A stretch of 64,000 bases of DNA. Source: Thermogemmatispora onikobensis. GTDB lineage: Bacteria > Chloroflexota > Ktedonobacteria > Ktedonobacterales > Ktedonobacteraceae. The number at the start of each line of letters is the position of its first letter. The first letter of the stretch is position 1. Below are positions 36,353 to 45,312 of this stretch, piece by piece. The translations under genes and the position numbers were made by a program. The stretch is taken from positions 1 through 64,000 of the forward strand of contig NZ_BDGT01000028.1 in NCBI RefSeq assembly GCF_001748285.1, written 5' to 3'. The notes below the pieces were generated by a model. That model worked only from the letters and a program-made list of their open reading frames with translations, was not told the DNA's origin and did not search any database.

Positions 36353-37354
36353 TCAGGTGGCCGAACGAACCTCGACGTTGCGTGTACGGGCCAGCTGTTC
36401 AAAGAGCTGGCGCTCCTCATCACTGAGATGCATAGGCAGCACCACACGCACCCGGGCGTAGAGATTTCCCTGGCCCTCGCTCCGCAAACGAGGCATGCCT
36501 TTACCCGCCAGGCGGAAGAGCCGCCCGTTCTGCGTTTCCGGTGGAATAGTCAGCATCAACTTGCGCCCGTCGGGGAGGGGAACGAGTGCCTCGCCGCCCA
36601 GCAGAGCCTTGTAGAGATCGACATCGATATCCAGATAGAGATCGTCGCCGCGGCGTTCAAAGACCGGATCAGGCTTAACGCTGATGATCAAGTAAAGATC
36701 GCCGCGGGGCCCGCCTCCGATGCCGGGCTGGCCTTCACCGGCGACGCGGATGCGCGAGCCATTGTCAACGCCAGGAGGAATCTTGACCTGGATTTTCTTA
36801 CTACGTACGACCGTGCCCTGGGCGCCGCAGGTCGCACAGGCCCGGCCATGCACCTCGCCAATACCCTGGCAGACAGGGCAAATCTCAGTCGACTGTATAT
36901 TGAAAGTGCGCGTGCCGCCGGTGTAGGCTTCGCGCAGCGTCACCTCGACCGGCTGCTCGATATTGTCCCCGGCCCGCCGCCGGAACTCCTGGCGGGGCGT
37001 ACGAGCGCTGCGCCCGAAAAGCGCCTCAAAGAAATCGGAGAAGCCACTGTTACTATCGAAATCGATTGTTGAGGAGCGCCCACTGCCATAGGGGTAGGAG
37101 CGCCGGAAGCCTGAGAAACCGGCAAACTGATCCTGCCAATTGGGGCCGAGCGCGTCATACTTGCGTCGCTTCTCCGGGTCAGAGAGCACCTCGTACGCCT
37201 CATTAATCTCCTTAAACTTCTCCTCGGCGAAGCGGTCACCCGGGTTCACATCGGGGTGATATTTGCGGGCCAGCTTGCGAAAGGCCTTTTTAACCTCATC
37301 GGCGCTGGCCCCGCGAGCAACGCCGAGGATCTTATAGTAGTCTTTATATTCCAT
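36353..37354 (-). CDS. dnaJ: DnaJ-type co-chaperone with a reduced zinc region
   Basis: 333 residues. J domain at 1-70 with HPD (H33, P34, D35), a Gly/Phe/Ser linker (about 75-125), then a zinc region with only two CxxC motifs (C159-C162 and C173-C176; CPVCQGIG and CATCGAQG). Canonical DnaJ has four. The C-terminal substrate domains follow ([25 protein letters not shown] to [24 protein letters not shown]). It is intermediate between DnaJ (type I) and CbpA (type II). It works with DnaK, whose gene is not in this cluster. ATG 37354 has a GGGGCGGGCAG stretch upstream. Confidence 0.92.
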   Translation of the reverse strand: MEYKDYYKILGVARGASADEVKKAFRKLARKYHPDVNPGDRFAEEKFKEINEAYEVLSDPEKRRKYDALGPNWQDQFAGFSGFRRSYPYGSGRSSTIDFDSNSGFSDFFEALFGRSARTPRQEFRRRAGDNIEQPVEVTLREAYTGGTRTFNIQSTEICPVCQGIGEVHGRACATCGAQGTVVRSKKIQVKIPPGVDNGSRIRVAGEGQPGIGGGPRGDLYLIISVKPDPVFERRGDDLYLDIDVDLYKALLGGEALVPLPDGRKLMLTIPPETQNGRLFRLAGKGMPRLRSEGQGNLYARVRVVLPMHLSDEERQLFEQLARTRNVEVRSAT

Positions 37355-37756
37355 CTGCCCGCCCCTTTGTACGTTGAGAGCTGCTGGCTCTGATGGCTAG
37401 CTTCCCAGCTTCTGCCAGCGTGCTTGTATGCTTGCTTGCGGAGCCACTACGGATTGATCATCTTTGCAGAACCCTACCACGTTGCCTCCGGCCTGTGGCG
37501 ATCTCTGGTAATGGCTGGCCTGGCAGTCGGGACCGGAAGACAGGGAAAGGCCACGCTATCGTCTGGGAGCTTGACCAGGAAGGAAGGAGCGCTGTGCGCT
37601 GCAGCACAGCAAGCAGCGCTCTGCCGGGCCGCTCTCCTTTCTGTCTGCTCCGCGAGCGCATTGATGGATGATAGCCTGGTTCCTGGTTCGGCTGGCGTGA
37701 GCGTGACTGGAAGTCCCTTGCCTGGAGTGAGCCTTCCCCTGGCGGTCGCGACTCGG
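37355..37756 (-). other. grpE-dnaJ gap where dnaK would often be found
   Basis: Only 402 bp separate grpE and dnaJ. No part of a dnaK frame or other domain is recognisable in it on either strand; short frames are shadows with low complexity. Confidence 0.6.
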
Positions 37757-38482
37757 TCAGGCCTCCCCTGGCTGTTCGCGCTGTTCCTTCTTGCTAACGG
37801 CCACTGTCACCTTAACGCGGGCAGGGCGCAGTGTCTCATCGCTCAACTTATAGCCCTTGCGGACCTCCTCTACAACGAGGCCCTCTGGCTTCTCGCTGTC
37901 CTCGACGGCCTCGACAGCCTCATGGATATAGGGATTGAACTGCTCGCCCACTGTTGGCACCGGGGTCAGGCCCTCACTGCGAATCAGCTCGTTCATCTGC
38001 CAGGCCACCAGGCGCAAGGTTTGCTGCAGGCCCTGGCGATCCAGGCTATCCTGATAAACCAGCGCGCGATCCAGATTATCCATGACCTCCAGCAGCTTAT
38101 TCAGTAGCGCCTTCTTCTGCTGCAGGACGCGGTCGGCAATCTCGCGCTCACGCCGCTTGCGGAAGTTTTCCAGATCAGCGCGCTCGCGGACAAACTTGTC
38201 CCAGTTCTCGCGGGCTTCCTGGCGGGCCTGGGCGAGTTGGGCCGCCAGGTCTGCCAGCTGGGCCTCCAGTTGAGCGATGCGCTCCTCTAGCGTGGGGGCG
38301 GGCTGCTCCTCAGCCGCGGCAGCCGGCGTCTCGGCAGATTCAGCTGGAGCCGCGGCGGCGTCGGCGGTAGCTTCCGGCTGTTCCTTTTGTTGGGGCGTCT
38401 CTGCCGCCGGTTCCGGGTCCTGGCTTCGGAACGGTTGCTCTGGCTGTGGCCTCTCGGTAGTTTCCCTGGGTTCGTCCGTCAT
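37757..38482 (-). CDS. grpE: GrpE, nucleotide exchange factor of DnaK
   Basis: 241 residues. An N-terminal disordered Glu/Pro/Ala-rich region of about 65 residues is followed by a long coiled coil (about 66-130, EERIAQLEAQLADLAAQLAQARQEARENWDKFVRERADLENFRKR). The conserved GrpE head then reads LLEVMDNLDRALVYQD and FNPYIHEAVEAVEDSEKPEGLVVEEVRKGYKLSDETLRPARVKV. It drives ADP release from DnaK. Transcription is probably from the near-consensus promoter at 38634-38662, with a perfect palindrome in the leader. Confidence 0.96.
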   Translation of the reverse strand: MTDEPRETTERPQPEQPFRSQDPEPAAETPQQKEQPEATADAAAAPAESAETPAAAAEEQPAPTLEERIAQLEAQLADLAAQLAQARQEARENWDKFVRERADLENFRKRREREIADRVLQQKKALLNKLLEVMDNLDRALVYQDSLDRQGLQQTLRLVAWQMNELIRSEGLTPVPTVGEQFNPYIHEAVEAVEDSEKPEGLVVEEVRKGYKLSDETLRPARVKVTVAVSKKEQREQPGEA

Positions 38483-38586
38483 AACAACACTCCCCTCGTG
38501 CTTGGGTCTTGAGTCTATCTAGAATGGCACAGGGCGCAGCTAAGCGCCGCACCCCGCCAGAGGTTCTCTCTCGTTTGCTTTGCTAT

Positions 38587-38662
38587 GCTTGCTCCGGAGC
38601 AAGCGCTCTATTCAGGCGATTTACTATTGTTTTAGTATAAATTTTGAGCCAGCTCTTGTCAA
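38587..38662 (-). promoter_or_regulatory. grpE promoter with an 18-bp perfect palindrome in the early leader
   Basis: On the minus strand TTGACA (38657-38662) is 17 bp from TATACT (38634-38639), a near-consensus promoter starting near 38627. The palindrome GCTTGCTCCGGAGCAAGC (38587-38604) lies at about +23 to +40. It is a good candidate operator, possibly for HspR, although it differs from the actinobacterial HAIR sequence. A CTTGAGT HAIR-like half-site occurs alone at 38508-38514. Confidence 0.75.
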
Positions 38663-38796
38663 GTTGTGCCGAAACGAGCCAGCAACTGATTCTGGCCTTG
38701 CCTGGATGCCAGGGAGCGAGAGGAAGGCAGGAGTGGCCAGGTCAGGCGCGGGAAGGGAATGGGGCTGAGGAGAGAGGGGGGCAGGAAGCAGAGCGG

Positions 38797-39816
38797 CTAG
38801 TCGCTCTCGGTCAGCATCTGGGCCGATTCCTCCTGCTCTGTCTCGCTCTCCTGCCAGCGCGACCCGCGTTCAAGCAAAATCGGCCCAAAAAGGGTTTCCT
38901 GGCGGACGCTGATGCGCTCATGTTTCCACAGGTCGAGCATCGCGAGAAAAGTCACCACGATCAACAAGCGCGAAGCGCCTGGCTCTAGCAGTTCGCTCAG
39001 CCAGAGGCGCGGGGTCTGGCGGAGACGAGCGGTAATGACGGCAATGCGCTCACTCACGCGCACGCGCGCCTGGGGAAGCACCAGGCCCCCGTTGGCCTCT
39101 GCCTCGGCGCGGCTACGGGTCTCCAGCAAGCGGCGAAAGCTGCGGGCGAGAGCCTCAACCTCCAGGCCGACGAGAGTTGGCGGGGTCCAGGCCAGTTGGG
39201 CCTCAATGCCGGCCAGCAGGCTGGAGCGCCCATACGTCTGGAGGCCCGCCTCCGCTCGCTGGCGCAGGACTGAGGCGATCTCTTTGGCGATCTTATATTC
39301 CTTCAAATGGCGCTCCAGCTCGGCAGCCATTTCCTCGGCCTGACGCGCCTCCTCTGAGGTCTCTTGACGTGGATTGCGCGGCAAGAGGCTTTGCGATTTG
39401 ATAAACAGCAGACGAGCGGCGATGGCGACGAAAGCGGCCATATTGGCGATAGGCAGCTCCTCCTCGCGCCAGTGGCGCAGATAGGCCAGGTATTGATCTG
39501 TCACGGCCACCAGGGAGATCGTGGTGATCTCCATCTGGCGTTTCTCGATCAGGTAGAGCAGCAGCTCCAGGGGCCCCTCGAAAACTGGCAGACGCACAAT
39601 GTAGCCGGTTTGGGGCAGTCCCCAGAGTTCTGAGGCGCTCTGGAGAGGAGGCGGGGTGGAGCGCTCTCGCTCCTCGTGTTCTCTCGTCTGAGGCGCTGGC
39701 TGCTCCTGTTGGCTGTGGGCCTGGGCACGGCGCGGCCCGGGTGCTGAGTGAGCCAAAGGAGGGGAGGAAGTAGCCGCTGTCTGGGCCTGTCTGGTGCGCT
39801 CGTTGTTCTGTGTCAT
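38797..39816 (-). CDS. scpA: Segregation and condensation protein A (ScpA kleisin)
   Basis: 339 residues. The N-terminal 80 residues are a Gln/Pro/Glu-rich extension, then the ScpA core begins YIVRLPVFEGPLELLLYLIEKRQMEITTISLVAVTDQYLAYL. AARLLFIKSQSLLPR and the C-terminal winged helix (VVTFLAMLDLWKHERISVRQETLFGPILL) follow. ScpA bridges SMC heads with ScpB; no scpB is adjacent. ATG 39816 has GAGG nine bases upstream. It is the last gene of a probable M50 protease, HD protein and scpA operon. Confidence 0.93.
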   Translation of the reverse strand: MTQNNERTRQAQTAATSSPPLAHSAPGPRRAQAHSQQEQPAPQTREHEERERSTPPPLQSASELWGLPQTGYIVRLPVFEGPLELLLYLIEKRQMEITTISLVAVTDQYLAYLRHWREEELPIANMAAFVAIAARLLFIKSQSLLPRNPRQETSEEARQAEEMAAELERHLKEYKIAKEIASVLRQRAEAGLQTYGRSSLLAGIEAQLAWTPPTLVGLEVEALARSFRRLLETRSRAEAEANGGLVLPQARVRVSERIAVITARLRQTPRLWLSELLEPGASRLLIVVTFLAMLDLWKHERISVRQETLFGPILLERGSRWQESETEQEESAQMLTESD

Positions 39817-39982
39817 GCCGGCAAACCTCGTCTGTGGTGGGTGGCCTATAGCTGGACTGGTTGCTTGCTGCCAGCGCTGGCCTCTGGATGGGCCTTGGAC
39901 CAGCAAGGTCAGTATAGAGGGAGGATGGGGGACGGGTCAATCGCTCCCGCTCTCTCTGCGATCTATCGTCTCCCCGCCCAGG

Positions 39983-40558
39983 CTAAGATTGCTCATCAAC
40001 GCGATGCAGCTCGGAGGCAGGCCCATCTGGTTCGTGGTGGGTACGGATATAGAGCACTGTCCGCTCAGAGAGGCCGGCCTGAGCCGCGAGAGCAGCCCCA
40101 ACTTCAGCGTGCCACCAGGCGTAACCGAGCGCCTGTTGCCAGTGGGGCCGCTCTGGCTGTGGATAGACAGCCAGACGCGCCAGCAGGCGAGGGGCAAAGT
40201 GTTTGCCAAGCACGATCACGGGCCGGGTCCAGAAGGGCACGCGCCCATTCCCCTTGCCGACATCGTGCAGGAGGGCGGCGATCAGCAGCTCCTGATCGCG
40301 GCAGCCGCCCGCCAGCAAGCCGCGATAGACACGCAGACAATGGGCCTGGTCGGCGAGCGACATGCTCTCGAAAAGCGCAAGTGCGGCAGGGGGCAGGAGC
40401 GCGGCCACTTCGGCTCGTTCGGCACTGCTCAGGGGACGGCTGGGACCAAGCTGGGCCCAGACCTGCTTGAGACGATAGCCAAGACGCCCAAACCGCAGAA
40501 GCCCGCTCGAACGCTGTGGCCTGACTCTTAAGCTCTCCTGGCGCTGTTCTCCCCCCAT
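39983..40558 (-). CDS. HD-domain phosphohydrolase-like protein
   Basis: About 190 residues. The HD signature is present (DQAHCLRVYRGL, then LLIAALLHDVGKGNGRVPFW with His-Asp, and HHEPDGP near the end). HD proteins are metal-dependent phosphohydrolases acting on nucleotides or similar substrates; the substrate here is unknown. The start at 40558 is preferred because GAGG stands 5 bases before it and it begins 20 bp after the stop of the M50 gene. ATG 40603 would overlap that gene by 26 bp and has a weak ribosome site. It lies between the M50 protease and scpA on one transcript. Confidence 0.85.
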   Translation of the reverse strand: MGGEQRQESLRVRPQRSSGLLRFGRLGYRLKQVWAQLGPSRPLSSAERAEVAALLPPAALALFESMSLADQAHCLRVYRGLLAGGCRDQELLIAALLHDVGKGNGRVPFWTRPVIVLGKHFAPRLLARLAVYPQPERPHWQQALGYAWWHAEVGAALAAQAGLSERTVLYIRTHHEPDGPASELHRVDEQS

Positions 40559-40577
40559 TGGCGCCTCGCCCACCTGC

Positions 40578-41309
40578 TCAGAAGCTGTAGATTGCGCTGA
40601 CATTTGTGATGCTCAGGTTGGTTACCAGGCCAGCCAGGAAAAAAGCCCCGGTGCGGATATAGTCAGGGATATGGGCCAGGGGGAAGCCAGGCATCTGGGC
40701 GATCTCGGCGATAAAGGGGACAATAAAGAAAAGCGCCAGGATGATCAGGGGACCCCAGGGGCCAGAGCGCGCGAATTGCAGGGCCTGACGAGTGGGCAGC
40801 AGGATATAGACAATCTGGTAGCCATCGAGCGGGTAGAGTGGCAGAATATTCAGGATGGTCAAAGCCAGATTGGTGCAGCTGAAGACCATCAGGAATTGTG
40901 GTATGCGCAAGAGTACCGCATTCTCCGAGAGCAGCGGGTAGATGAGGCGAGCGAGCAAGGCAAAGATCAGGCCCAGCAACAGATTAGCAAGCGGGCCGGC
41001 CAGAGCAACTAACAAGGGACCGCTGGTACGTCCGCCGCGCAACTTCCAGGGATCGGTCTTCACCGGCTGGCCCCAGCCCAGGCCAACGGGTCCAAAGGTG
41101 ATGGGCATAAAGGCGAGAATCAGACACAGCAGCGTCCCGAGCGGATCGAGATGGCGGCGCAGACGCAGTGTATAGCGTCCCTCGACCCGGGGCGTTGGAT
41201 CGCCGAGCCAGATCGCCATTTGGGCGTGAGCGAACTCATGCAGCACGATGGCGATCAAAAATGAAACGACGATCATCAACGCCAGAACCACATTGATTTT
41301 CGTCTCCAT
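40578..41309 (-). CDS. Site-2 protease family (M50) membrane metalloprotease
   Basis: 243 residues with about five transmembrane segments. Zinc motif HEFAH (H24, E25, H28) lies in the first helix. The second conserved motif, NILPLYPLDGYQI, includes the LDG Asp ligand. The order and spacing fit the small SpoIVFB/RseP-like M50 group without PDZ or CBS domains. In many bacteria this gene precedes scpA, as it does here with an HD gene between. It probably cleaves a membrane-bound regulator; the target is unknown. The ATG at 41309 follows GAGGAGAG. Confidence 0.92.
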   Translation of the reverse strand: METKINVVLALMIVVSFLIAIVLHEFAHAQMAIWLGDPTPRVEGRYTLRLRRHLDPLGTLLCLILAFMPITFGPVGLGWGQPVKTDPWKLRGGRTSGPLLVALAGPLANLLLGLIFALLARLIYPLLSENAVLLRIPQFLMVFSCTNLALTILNILPLYPLDGYQIVYILLPTRQALQFARSGPWGPLIILALFFIVPFIAEIAQMPGFPLAHIPDYIRTGAFFLAGLVTNLSITNVSAIYSF

Positions 41310-41478
41310 CGCTCTCCTCGTTGTCGATATCGGATCTCTGTGCAGGCCCCGTAGAGGCTGGCGTGTGACTCCAGGCGCTTCTGGCCAGGGAGATCTGCCG
41401 GTGAGCTGAAGCCTTCTTGGCCTGGTGCCTCTGCTTCAGATGCTCAACCTCCTTCGGGTGGCGAACTGACAGATGCGT

Positions 41479-42399
41479 TTATGAACTGACCAGCAGGTCG
41501 ATCTCCATCGCTTCGCGGGCCAGGCGCGCCCGACTGAACTGCTGACGGGTAGCGAACTCGATACGCTCTAGCTTTTGATCATCGTAGGTTGGCTCGTGGT
41601 GGAAAAGAATCAGCTCGCGTACCCTGGCCAGTTGCGCCACTGTGGCCGCCATCTCATAGGTACTATGGCCAAAGCCGCGTCGCGAGTGGCGATAATCTTC
41701 GGGAGTATACTGGGCATCGTGGATGAGAAGATCGGCCTGTTCAAGAAAGGCCAGCATCTCGCTCTGGTACTCCTCTCCCCACTCCAGATCGGTAGCGTAG
41801 ATCAAGCGCCGCCCAGCGTGTTCGATGGCGTAAAGCAGCGAGCCATTTTGTGGATGGAGGGTCGTAAACCGGGCATGAATGCGGACCTCCTCCGGCAAGG
41901 GCGGCTCCCGCGCAGCCTGGCTTTCTTGCAGCAGGAGCGGCTGATTGCAGCCTGGTTTCCAAACGATCCACATATTATCTTCCAGGGTGTGGAAAGCTCG
42001 CTGCGATGGTAGCTGACGAATATCGACAGGAAAGTAGGGTGGCGACATGACGGGTATAACAAGCCCTTCGAGATCACGTCCAGCAAGGCGGGGGCCAAAG
42101 AAGTCGATGCTGACCGTTGGTTCATAGAGAGGAGCAAAGAAAGGCAATCCTTGCAGGTGGTCACCGTGAGCGTGGGTGATCAGCAGCGCGAGATGGAGCG
42201 CATGACCGTTGCTGCGCCGCAGCAGCGAATCGCCCAGGGCGATAATGCCGCTGCCGGCGTCCAGCACCAGCGTGCGCCCGCTGACGTCCACTTCGACGCA
42301 GGCGGTATTGCCACCGTAGCGCAGCGTCTGTGTTCCTGGTACCGGGTAGCTGCCGCGCACGCCCCAGAAGCGAACACGGAAACGCGGCTGCTCAGCCAT
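41479..42399 (-). CDS. Metallo-beta-lactamase-fold hydrolase (phosphodiesterase-like)
   Basis: 306 residues. It begins RFRVRFWGVRGSYPVPGTQTLRYGGNTACVEV and has the metal motif THAHGDHLQGL (H76, H78, D80, H81), a DLEWG segment, LLIHDAQYTPEDY, GFGHSTYEMA and LFHHEPTYDD. This set occurs in a broad bacterial group related to RNase Z/PhnP-like and cAMP phosphodiesterase-like enzymes. The start at ATG 42399 follows AAAGGAG. A TATAAT on the minus strand near 42449 is a likely -10. Substrate not known. Confidence 0.9.
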   Translation of the reverse strand: MAEQPRFRVRFWGVRGSYPVPGTQTLRYGGNTACVEVDVSGRTLVLDAGSGIIALGDSLLRRSNGHALHLALLITHAHGDHLQGLPFFAPLYEPTVSIDFFGPRLAGRDLEGLVIPVMSPPYFPVDIRQLPSQRAFHTLEDNMWIVWKPGCNQPLLLQESQAAREPPLPEEVRIHARFTTLHPQNGSLLYAIEHAGRRLIYATDLEWGEEYQSEMLAFLEQADLLIHDAQYTPEDYRHSRRGFGHSTYEMAATVAQLARVRELILFHHEPTYDDQKLERIEFATRQQFSRARLAREAMEIDLLVSS

Positions 42400-42633
42400 C
42401 AGTTGCTCCTTTGTGCCTGCTGACGTATTGCCTGTCGTTGCATGGTAATTATAGCTTGCGCTGCTCTCCTTGAAAAGGGCTGCTCTTCCCATGCGGCAGG
42501 TCGACCAGCAAGAGCGGTGGTAGCGGCAGACCGGGATCAGCTGGAGACCTGGGGAAGGAAGGATAACCGCCGCCTTACCTTCAGTCGTCATAGCTGGTAC
42601 AATCCTTAGCAGAAATATAGGACGAGGCGGAGC

Positions 42634-43416
42634 ATGCACCATCAGAAGAGACAGGTGTCGAACGGTATGAAGGCGACCAGAAGTCTGCCCTATGACGGGC
42701 GAACAGGGGGGGCCAGGCCGGACCGACGAGGGTGGCTGTCGGCAGTGGTTGTAGCGGTGGCGCTGGGGTCCCTGCTCCTGTTAGTGGCCTGCGGTGGCAG
42801 CTCGGCCCCCGATGCGCGGCAATTGCTCGCCGCATCCCAGGCGGCCATGCAAAAGGTTCACTCCTACCATTTCAATCTCCAGGTTGAGCACGCTGGCAGC
42901 AGCGCCACTCTGGTCATTCAAAGTGCCGATGGCGATCTGGTCGTACCCGATCGCTTGCAGGCCAATGCTGGCGCTCTTGTGCTTGGCTCGCTGGTGCAGG
43001 TGAAGATCATTGTGGTGGGCGGGCAGCAGTACATGACCGACCCTATTACGGGACGCTGGCAGACCATCAGTGGCCTGCCTGATCCCCGTGTGCTCTCTGA
43101 CTCGCGCACCGGCATTGCTGCCCTTTTGGGGCAGATTCGCAACCCGTCGACGCCTGGCGAGAGCAGCATCGGCGGGGTGGCTTGCTGGCAAATCTCCGGT
43201 AAGCTCGACGCCAGCTATCTGCGCGGCTTGCTGGGAGACCAGACGCGAGCTGGTTCGCTGCTGGACGCCGTGGTCTGGATCGGCAAGAGCGATCACCTGC
43301 TCTATCAGCTGCGCCTGACTGGCGTGGCTGCCGATGGCGATACCAACCAGACGGTGCGCACGTTGAAGCTCTCCAAGTTTAACGAAGCGATGACGATTAG
43401 TGCGCCAGCTATCTGA
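42634..43416 (+). CDS. LppX_LprAFG-like lipoprotein
   Basis: 260 residues. A long basic N-terminus leads to a signal sequence (about 35-52, LSAVVVAVALGSLLLLVACGG) with lipobox LVAC, so the mature protein is lipid-anchored. The body has the LppX/LprG pattern: LLAASQAAMQKVHSYHFNLQVEH, GDLVVPDRLQANAG, QQYMTDPITGRWQTI and WIGKSDHLLYQLRLTG. In mycobacteria such proteins carry lipids and LprG works with an MFS exporter. Here a DHA2-type exporter gene follows 54 bp downstream, which strengthens a joint role. ATG 42667 is an alternative start and gives a more normal signal length. Confidence 0.88.
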   Translation: MHHQKRQVSNGMKATRSLPYDGRTGGARPDRRGWLSAVVVAVALGSLLLLVACGGSSAPDARQLLAASQAAMQKVHSYHFNLQVEHAGSSATLVIQSADGDLVVPDRLQANAGALVLGSLVQVKIIVVGGQQYMTDPITGRWQTISGLPDPRVLSDSRTGIAALLGQIRNPSTPGESSIGGVACWQISGKLDASYLRGLLGDQTRAGSLLDAVVWIGKSDHLLYQLRLTGVAADGDTNQTVRTLKLSKFNEAMTISAPAI

Positions 43417-43470
43417 CGGCCCTTGGGGGCTGGGAGCTGCTGGTGCCTCCTGGTCACTGGAGGTGAATGG

Positions 43471-45312
43471 GTGCGCTCTCTTACAAGTGCTGGGCGCCGT
43501 CAGCGTGAGGTGTCGGGGCAGTTGTCCCTGCTGGGCCTGGTCTTTGTCTGTGCGGCTGTCTTCCTGACAGCTCTCGATCAGACAGTTGTCGTCACGGCGC
43601 TTCCCCAGATCATCACTGATCTGCAAATACCAATCTTGCAGCTCGACCGCGCTTCCTGGATTATCAGCGGCTACTTGCTGGGATATGTGATTGCGATGCC
43701 CCTGTTGGGGCAGCTGGCTGACCGTTATGGGAGGCGGCGCCTATTGCTCTTGTGCCTGGCCGTGTTTGCCGGCGCCTCGCTGATGTGTGGACTGGCTCCC
43801 TGGCTTGGCTCGCTCAATGATTTGAGCTTCTTGCAGGTGGTCGGCGTTGACACGCAATCGCCTGGCCTGGTCTGGTTAGTGGGGGCGCGCGTGCTCCAGG
43901 CGGCGGGCGGGGGCGCCATTGTACCGATCGCTATGGCGATTGCTGGCGACTACTATGGCGCGCGCGGTTTAGGTCCGGCTCTCGGGCTGATCGGGATGGT
44001 CACCGAGGCCGGGGGCGTGCTCGGCCCCCTCTACGGAGCCTGGATTACGCAGACGTTAGGGTGGAACGCGATCTTTCTGCTCAACCTGCCTCTGGTGGCC
44101 GTGCTCATGGTGCCGCTGGCTTTCTGGCTGCGGGAGCCGGCGCGGGTTCTGGAGACAGAGCGAGGGCAAGGGCGGAGGCAGCGGCCAGGGGTCGACCTGC
44201 CTGGGGCCGCTCTGCTTGGCGCTGCCCTCCTCTGTCTGAGCCTCGGCCTGGCCCAGGAGGCGACCCTCTTAACGGGGGGACAGCCCGGTGGCCTCCAGGC
44301 TCGCAGTGTGGCGGAGAGCGCCAGCGCGCACGGCAATCCTCTCTTGATCGGTCTGGCACTGCTTCTACTCGTCCTGTTGGTCCTCCTGGAGTTGCACTTA
44401 CAGCGAGCAGTGCCAGCGGAAGAAGGCCAGGCCGATCCTACGGGGCGAGGGCGCTGGTCCAGGCTGAAGCTTCCTGGTCGAGGGGCGCCCGTGCTCGACC
44501 TGCAGCTCTTTCGCCGCCTCTCCTTTGTCGCCGCGGCGGTGGTCAGCCTGCTCGTGGGGGCGGCTCTGATCATTGCGATGGTAGACATTCCTATCTTCGT
44601 TGCCACGGTGCTGGGGGAGACGGCCATTGCCAGTGGCCTTGCCTTGCTGCGGCTGACGGCGATGATCCCTGTCGGGGCGCTGGTTGGTGGCTGGCTCTGC
44701 GAGCGTCTGGGAAGCCGGCCTGTGGCCATCGTCGGACTCCTGTGCGCTGCGGCGGCGTTCTGGTTGATGCATTTGTGGCCACTGCACGTGGACTGGAACC
44801 AGATCACGCTGAGCACCATGCTCGGAGGCTGGGGCTTTGGGCTGGTTATTGCTCCGATTGGGGTGATAGCCCTGGATGCGGCGCGCGAGAGACGGGCGGG
44901 TCTGGCGGCGGCTCTCATCACCATGCTGCGGATAGTAGGCATGATTCTCGGCCTGGCAGCGCTCACTTCCTGGGGTCTGGGCTATTTTCGCGCCCTGGCC
45001 GCCGCTTTTGTGCCCCCGTCTGGGGCTACCCCTTTCAGCTCTGCCTACCTGCGTGCCTATACCGCCTATCTGGTCTCGGCAGCTCACACCGTCTATACCA
45101 CCATCTTCCTGGTAGCCGGTGTCCTCTGTCTGCTGGCCGTTCTGCCGGCTTTAGCCTTTCGAGAGAGCCAACCTGTGGCCTTCTTCAAGCGTACTTCAAA
45201 AGGGGGACAGGAATCTTCCCAAGCGACGACTGACCTGGTTCGGCCAGGACGGACCGCGGGCGAGAGCGGAGCCATCCCGGCGCCGGACCCAAGAGAAGGG
45301 GAGCAGCTATGA
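43471..45312 (+). CDS. DHA2-type MFS multidrug/lipid exporter (14 TM)
   Basis: 613 residues. MFS motif A LGQLADRYGRRRLLLL, an early TALDQTVVVTALPQI typical of DHA2 drug:H+ antiporters, GARVLQAAGGGAIVPIAMAI, and motif C-like GPLYGAWI. About 14 helices are expected, with a large cytoplasmic loop near 320-345. The start is GTG 43471 with GGAGG eight bases upstream. Its stop overlaps the next gene (ATGA). The upstream LppX/LprG-like lipoprotein recalls the mycobacterial lprG-Rv1410c pair that exports triacylglycerides; functional equivalence is inference. Confidence 0.92.
   Translation: MRSLTSAGRRQREVSGQLSLLGLVFVCAAVFLTALDQTVVVTALPQIITDLQIPILQLDRASWIISGYLLGYVIAMPLLGQLADRYGRRRLLLLCLAVFAGASLMCGLAPWLGSLNDLSFLQVVGVDTQSPGLVWLVGARVLQAAGGGAIVPIAMAIAGDYYGARGLGPALGLIGMVTEAGGVLGPLYGAWITQTLGWNAIFLLNLPLVAVLMVPLAFWLREPARVLETERGQGRRQRPGVDLPGAALLGAALLCLSLGLAQEATLLTGGQPGGLQARSVAESASAHGNPLLIGLALLLLVLLVLLELHLQRAVPAEEGQADPTGRGRWSRLKLPGRGAPVLDLQLFRRLSFVAAAVVSLLVGAALIIAMVDIPIFVATVLGETAIASGLALLRLTAMIPVGALVGGWLCERLGSRPVAIVGLLCAAAAFWLMHLWPLHVDWNQITLSTMLGGWGFGLVIAPIGVIALDAARERRAGLAAALITMLRIVGMILGLAALTSWGLGYFRALAAAFVPPSGATPFSSAYLRAYTAYLVSAAHTVYTTIFLVAGVLCLLAVLPALAFRESQPVAFFKRTSKGGQESSQATTDLVRPGRTAGESGAIPAPDPREGEQL

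Noticed and set aside
38508-38514. CTTGAGT near grpE, considered as a HAIR element
   Set aside because: No matching ACTCAAG follows at 7 bp, so it is only a half-site.
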